Origin: Chara braunii
Taxonomy: Eukaryota; Streptophyta; Charophyceae; Charales; Characeae
Direction: 5' to 3'
Length of the DNA stretch: 21,715 nt
Assembly (NCBI GenBank): GCA_003427395.1
Contig: BFEA01000107.1
Coordinates: forward strand, 1,128,850 to 1,150,564
Part shown: positions 18,091-21,715 of the stretch, piece by piece
How positions within the stretch are numbered: the first letter of the stretch is position 1
Layout of the letters: each line of letters opens with the position of its first letter
Notes under the pieces: model-generated
What the model was told of the DNA's origin: nothing
The model's input: the letters and a program-made list of their open reading frames with translations, nothing else
Database searches by the model: none
Position numbers and translations under genes: made by a program

Positions 18091-18489
18091 ATGTCTCGGG
18101 GCAGAATAAGGGAACTAATGAAGTTAGGATATGTCCTGACCTTTCTAGTTGGCAATATCGTTGTGATTCAAGGTGTGAAGGGTAGGGTCAAGAAACCAGG
18201 GTGGGAAATTTGCATCTACATCCGGATTAGCTGGGGAAGTGTGCGAAGTAATATGAGTACTAGGAATTTCAGGGATTTCGAGTTTGAGCGGCAATTTTTG
18301 GAATTTCAAAAGCTTCTGGAAGAATATTTGGTTCCCGTATTCTTCGTTGCTCTGCACTTCGGGGACGAAGAAACGAAGGAGGAAGCCATATATATCTTTA
18401 AAAGAATTCTAGGTAGGCTACATAGCTTGGGGTGCTTAGTTAGGAATCAGAGAGGAAGGAGAAAAAACCAAGTGAGAAGAGGGCGATAA
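18091..18489 (+). CDS. 132-codon ORF of unknown function
   Basis: An uninterrupted ATG frame encodes an N-terminal hydrophobic stretch (about residues 9-27) and a basic middle. A helical segment with an amphipathic look follows (about residues 55-115: STRNFRDFEFERQFLEFQKL, then LVPVFFVALHFGDEETKEEA), and the tail is Arg/Lys-rich. I do not recognise the family. It is in the same frame as the zinc-knuckle block that begins 94 bases downstream, with stops between, so it may be an upstream part of the same decayed retroelement ORF. Balanced residue use and the open length make it more credible than other unassigned frames here. Confidence 0.3.
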   Translation: MSRGRIRELMKLGYVLTFLVGNIVVIQGVKGRVKKPGWEICIYIRISWGSVRSNMSTRNFRDFEFERQFLEFQKLLEEYLVPVFFVALHFGDEETKEEAIYIFKRILGRLHSLGCLVRNQRGRRKNQVRRGR

Positions 18490-18582
18490 GATGGCAGGGT
18501 AGCCGCGTGTGGGAGTTAATCCCTTTCCGAGTGGAATGTCTCGACCTGTTTCTCCGGAGGTATTCAGCAGGGAGCGACGAAG

Positions 18583-19035
18583 TGCTTTCTGTGTGGGAAA
18601 TAAAGGCATTACGCCAGGAGCTGCTGGGCGACCGGGAATGGACGAACGCCGCAATAGCTCCGGCAGCAACAAACAACGCAACCACCGACGGATTAGGAGA
18701 CGACTGAAATGAGGGCGTACTTTAGGAAGAAGATGCAGATGCAGAAGATGGAAGAAGAAAGAAGGAGGAGAGAGGAAGAGGAAAGGGAAAGAAGGGAGGA
18801 GGAAGAAAGGAAGAAAGCAGACAGACTGAGGGAGGTGGAAGCAAGGGGGGCCAGGTTGGAAGCGAGGTTGGTGAGATTGTTGAACCAGCATACGAAATCT
18901 GTAAGTATCGCGACATCTCCCGTGGTTAAGAAAAAGTTTCCACGAACGAAAGCTAGGATGCCGAAGGAGATGCGCAACTACTTCGATGAGTCGGAAGTTA
19001 ACAAAGACGAGGTAAAGACGGAGCAGGAAGATTGA
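18583..19035 (+). pseudogene. PLE N-terminal zinc knuckle and coiled coil
   Basis: In one frame, codons 18583-18624 read CFLCGK-stop-RHYARSC, an exact CX2CX4HX4C knuckle with a TAA (18601) in a linker position. Further stops are TAG at 18655 and 18694. From the ATG at 18709 the frame is open for 108 codons: AYFRKKMQMQKMEEERRRRE leads into a long Glu/Arg coiled coil, then LEARLVRLLNQHTKSV, then a Lys/Pro-rich segment ending in an acidic tail at TGA 19033. Knuckles of this type bind single-stranded nucleic acid, and the coiled coil would allow oligomerisation, as in retroelement ORF1 or gag proteins. That role is inference. Confidence 0.65.
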
Positions 19036-19410
19036 TCGAAGCTATAGAGAAAAGACGAGGAAAGCGAAGAGTGGGAGAGGGAGAAGGGAGGTTATTTGCA
19101 ATAAGAGTACGGATGACTCCGATCAATGTCGTTGATTTATCGGATGATGATCGCACTCCAACTGCGCGAAGGAAGAATGGGAGGGCAGGTATTCAGGAAG
19201 GTGAGATTCTTGAATTCACACTAGATATGCATCAGAGGTTGTCCGCGATTAAAGCGCCTAAGCTAAAAAAGATGTGCAATGAGGAAGGGATAGAATGAAC
19301 GAAGAAGGAGAGGGCAGTTACGGAACTTGTGAGGTGCAAAACGAAGCTAGTGTATGGCGAAGGGGTAGGTGTGAGTGAGAATGCATCGTTACCAGGTAAG
19401 TGAAAGGCGA
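19032..19410 (+). pseudogene. PLE segment with SAP-like helix pair
   Basis: A frame change moves the reading here. It includes VVDLSDDDRTPTARRKNG and then IKAPKLKKMCNEEGIE, a TGA at 19296-19298, then TKKERAVTELVRCKTKLVYG. The pattern Leu-Lys-x-Met-Cys-x-Glu-x-Gly-Ile, a linker, then x-Ala-Val-x-Glu-Leu-Val fits a SAP fold, a small helix-turn-helix DNA-binding motif. The TGA sits where Trp or Arg could easily have stood. The reading ends at TGA 19399; an acidic segment in another frame (from 19415, NYLEELVERMTDVE) leads to the nuclease. Confidence 0.5.
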
Positions 19411-19533
19411 AGGAATGAATTACCTCGAGGAGCTAGTCGAGCGGATGACTGATGTAGAGAGGGGTGGACAGAAAGATGGAGTGACGTCGGATCACGATCG
19501 AGAAGATACATCACCAGACTATTCATAGTAGCG

Positions 19534-19962
19534 GTGATTAATGGCCGATGCTCGTGGGCAAAGAAGTGGGTCGGAGTGATAGGAGAAGGGAAAAATAACT
19601 TGTCAACACAGGGATATGGAGTATATGCTCTTGTGACCCCTTGGTGTAGGCATTTCTACATCGGTTGTACTAGCCGAAGCTTTTTGATTAGGTTGACGGA
19701 GCACGTGAGGTTTGCTGTCGACGGAAAGGTAGGATCCTCGGTTAAGCTGCATAAGTGACTGAAAGTGTATGGATGGGAGAAGTACTTAGTATTGCCGTTG
19801 GTAACAGACACCAGGGAGCCAAAGATTGTTGAGAGAGCGCTCATAGTTAGTTCTCACCTGCGCCGAACACTCACGACAGGACGAAGAGAAGGAGAGGGGC
19901 AAGAAGGAGGAAGGGGAGAAGGGAGAGGGGGAAGCGGGGCAAATACGAGAAGCAGGGCACAG
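19534..19962 (+). pseudogene. PLE GIY-YIG endonuclease domain
   Basis: The GIY-YIG nuclease nicks target DNA to prime reverse transcription. The GIY half reads GVY at 19618-19626 and the YIG half is intact at 19657-19665 (FYIGCTSRSFLIRLTEH), with the conserved Arg and His of the following helix. TGA at 19756 interrupts the domain. The same frame continues with LKVYGWEKYLVLPL, then REPKIVERALI, whose Glu is a good candidate for the metal-binding catalytic residue. A purine-rich Gly/Arg/Glu stretch ends the frame at TGA 19963. Placement before the RT is unlike the C-terminal GIY-YIG of Penelope itself. Confidence 0.8.
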
Positions 19963-19985
19963 TGATCACATTTAACAGGAAGGCG

Positions 19986-21100
19986 TCACTGATAGATCTA
20001 CTCAGGGAACAGCCCGGACCACGGTGTATCGTGTCGACATGAGGAGAAATATGGACGGACAAGTGGTGGAATACTAGAGGTAAGGTGGGGGAAAGTGTCA
20101 TCATGGTAGCGGGGAGAAGGCGACTGATTAAGGAGGGTAAGAGGAAAATAGAGAAGGGAGGGAAATTTGATGTCGTAAAGGTAAGAGTGTTGACACGCAG
20201 AGCAGAACATCAGAGGAATATTCTGAAGGGGATCTTGAGGAGGCCATGGTGAATCGGGGAATTATATAGGAAGAGCTCGCGGGAATTGCTTGCGCTATAT
20301 AAAATGGCGTCTACCTTTGGAAGAAGAGCCACCAACGGAAGTAAAGTGAAAGTGATGAAGGTGATAAGGAATCTGTTTCGGACTGAGGTCAGAAGACGTC
20401 CCATAGTGAAACTGCTTCTCTCTACGACGATAGATACTAGGAAGGTCAGAGAAGTTGCTGCAACGACAATAAGGCAGGTTATCGGAGATCAGACGATAGG
20501 ATGGTATGTCTCGCAAAGGGTGCGTGTGGTTTTCAAGAGGAGTTTGACGGTGGGACATATTCTACATAATCAAAGAGTGTGCTCTGCATCGACGGAGGTC
20601 GTCTGTACGTGCCGCGGGATGGCATGGCCGAAGTCGCAGAGACATGTCAAGGTAAGATTAGATGATCTGCCATGCGCTCCACAATTTGCGAAGAACTCAT
20701 GGAATGTCACATGTGGGGAAGAAGTATCGACAAGGATACTGAGAAAATGTATTGCTCAAGCATTGGAACCGTGGGTTAGGGGCAAGGTAGTGGATGTACG
20801 GGATCACGACTTGGCAGCTTGTTACACTAAGCAAATGCAGGGAAAAATCAAAGCTATGAGAGGGCAGCAGGTAAGGGAGTGGGCGAGGGTGATCTCACGT
20901 TTAGTGGTTATTCCTATAGATCACAATCTTGGCGGAACATTGGTGATATGTCCTGTGCTCTATCTCGATGCATGCAAAATGACCTTTAACTTGAACAACA
21001 GTTTCGTACCAGTTCAAAGTACGAACGGACATGTTATAAGGGAAATGAAGGGGAAGTATGAGCGGGAAGGGATGCGATTGATAACGGCCTGGGCAAAAGT
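19986..21100 (+). pseudogene. PLE region N-terminal to and entering the RT
   Basis: One frame runs from 19986 with only two stops (TGA 20040 and TGA 20250) and then stays open to 21197. It reads EIWTDKWWNTRGKVGESV, then RELLALYKMASTFGRR, then a basic segment, then VGHILHNQRV, then a Cys pair (VVCTCRGMAWP, residues 107-109 of the open part) and further Cys and His residues, possibly a zinc-binding site. Near its end VVIPIDHNLGGTLVICPVLY resembles the early PLE RT block Pro-x-Asp-Lys/His-x...Val-Val-x-Cys-Pro. The true reading leaves this frame near 21100; the codons to 21197 are out of frame relative to the RT. Confidence 0.7.
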
Positions 21101-21460
21101 GGGAAGATGGGGAGAGCGTACGTACTACCGAAAGACAAGGATGTCAGTAGATGGAGACCGATCTCACCAACTTCCCGGGATCCGACAAGGCTTGTAGGAT
21201 CGAGATTGGGGAAAACTGTTAGGTACATGAAGATTGCAGCAGGTGATGTGCTACACTTTGATATTCGTTCCATGAATATCTTAAGAGATAAGTGCTCGGA
21301 GATTCAAGGTAAGCTAGAAAAGGAATGTGTGAGTGCTTTTGCTAGAAGTTACGATGTTAAAGATATGTTTGCAAGACTATCACATGGTAGTGTTATGGAA
21401 GTAGTAAGGTGGGTAATTGACCTGCACCGTCGGAGGAACATGATGGGGGTCACTCGTGTG
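21101..21460 (+). pseudogene. PLE reverse transcriptase, fingers through motif A
   Basis: After a frameshift near 21100 the reading gives AYVLPKDKDVSRWRPISPT (RWRPISP at 21149-21169), then SRLGKTVRYMKIAAGD, then SYDVKDMFARLSHGSVMEVV. The Arg-Pro-Ile block fits RT motif 2, and Tyr-Asp-Val-Lys-Asp-Met-Phe fits motif A, with the candidate catalytic Asp codon at 21353-21355. After about 21,460 the resemblance stops, and a TAA follows at 21485. Motifs B to E, including Tyr-x-Asp-Asp, are absent. Confidence 0.75.
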
Positions 21461-21680
21461 CCTCACACTACCTATCCTATTGTTTAAGTCTACGTTCGGT
21501 TCCAGAGGCAATTATGGGTTCATGTCTGGTCTATGCGAGGAGCAAACCCTGACTCTCTAATACTTGTCACAAGCTGGAAAGCGCATAAGTTGCTTCCACA
21601 ACCAGCCAGGAGGCCCAATCGATTAATCTCTATTAGTAAGCCCGAAACGCTTCCCGACATTCCCGTGTCTGGCCGCGGGA
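21461..21680. other. unassigned sequence after the RT break
   Basis: No RT motif, repeat or gene is recognisable. The abrupt loss of PLE similarity suggests a deletion or insertion junction near 21,460. Confidence 0.4.
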
Positions 21681-21715
21681 GAGCAGGCTAGCTCAATTGG
21701 TTGAGGAAAGGGGTA
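21681..21715 (+). tRNA. tRNA-like 5' end with box A, cut by window edge
   Basis: TAGCTCAATTGGTTGAG (from about 21691) matches the internal promoter box A and D-arm of eukaryotic tRNA genes (consensus TRGCNNARYNGG). Three D-stem pairs can form and the fourth is mismatched. The anticodon and box B would lie beyond the window. It could be a real tRNA gene or the head of a tRNA-derived SINE. Only 25 bases after box A begins are visible, so I cannot separate these. Confidence 0.35.

Larger units (their letters stand above)
18583..21460 (+). mobile_element. eroded Penelope-like element, GIY-YIG before RT
   Basis: PLEs are retroelements whose reverse transcriptase is related to telomerase; many pair it with a GIY-YIG nuclease. 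Here the nuclease (19534-19962) precedes the RT (19986-21460), the permuted order described for a green-lineage PLE group (Chlamys type, from memory). Upstream, in the same direction, lie a CCHC zinc knuckle, a charged coiled coil and a SAP-like segment. The frame changes near 19032, 19415-19534, 19963-19986 and 21100, with extra stops, mostly TGA. The RT ends after motif A and the catalytic YxDD motif is absent, so this is a 3'-truncated, inactive copy. Neither end is defined. Confidence 0.8.

Overview
The window looks like plant- or alga-type nuclear DNA packed with dead mobile elements. It has no bacterial gene organisation: there are long simple repeats of (CT)n, (GA)n, (AATC)n, (GT)n, (CCA)n and poly(T), spliceosomal U6 snRNA fragments, an eroded Helitron, and an eroded Penelope-like retroelement (PLE) with its endonuclease domain upstream of the reverse transcriptase. 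That permuted order is, from memory of the literature, typical of PLEs in the green lineage. A charophyte alga such as Chara is my best guess at the host; this is inference. I found no intact host gene.

Layout. 1-5,000 is mixed-composition DNA with a U6 fragment at the left edge, a decayed proline-rich coding sequence (240-1563), a 121-bp foldback, an 18-bp minisatellite, long GA and AATC/GATT tracts, a perfect (GT)/(CA) palindrome and a second U6 fragment (about 4155-4208). 5,000-16,650 is strongly AT-rich. It holds a 361-bp tandem repeat (5355-6080), a 65-bp tandem repeat, a Helitron relic (about 7,397-13,025), a CpG-rich palindromic insertion-like island (about 14,130-14,515) and traces of a decayed intron-containing gene (about 14,900-16,260). 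16,650-21,715 returns abruptly to balanced composition and carries an uncharacterised 132-codon ORF and the PLE relic (about 18,583-21,460). The PLE ends inside the reverse transcriptase, and the window closes on a tRNA-like box A.

How the pieces work together. The Helitron relic keeps the order expected of an autonomous Helitron: Arg/Gln/Asn/Glu-rich N-terminus, Rep nuclease with an HUH motif and two tyrosines, then a PIF1-like SF1 helicase. It is split by stops and frameshifts, and its first HUH histidine codon reads tyrosine. The PLE relic reads in order as CCHC zinc knuckle, charged coiled coil, SAP-like segment, GIY-YIG nuclease, and reverse transcriptase through motif A. It too has stops (mostly TGA) and at least three frame changes. 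Both look like non-functional copies. Their interest lies in architecture, decay pattern and the junctions between them.
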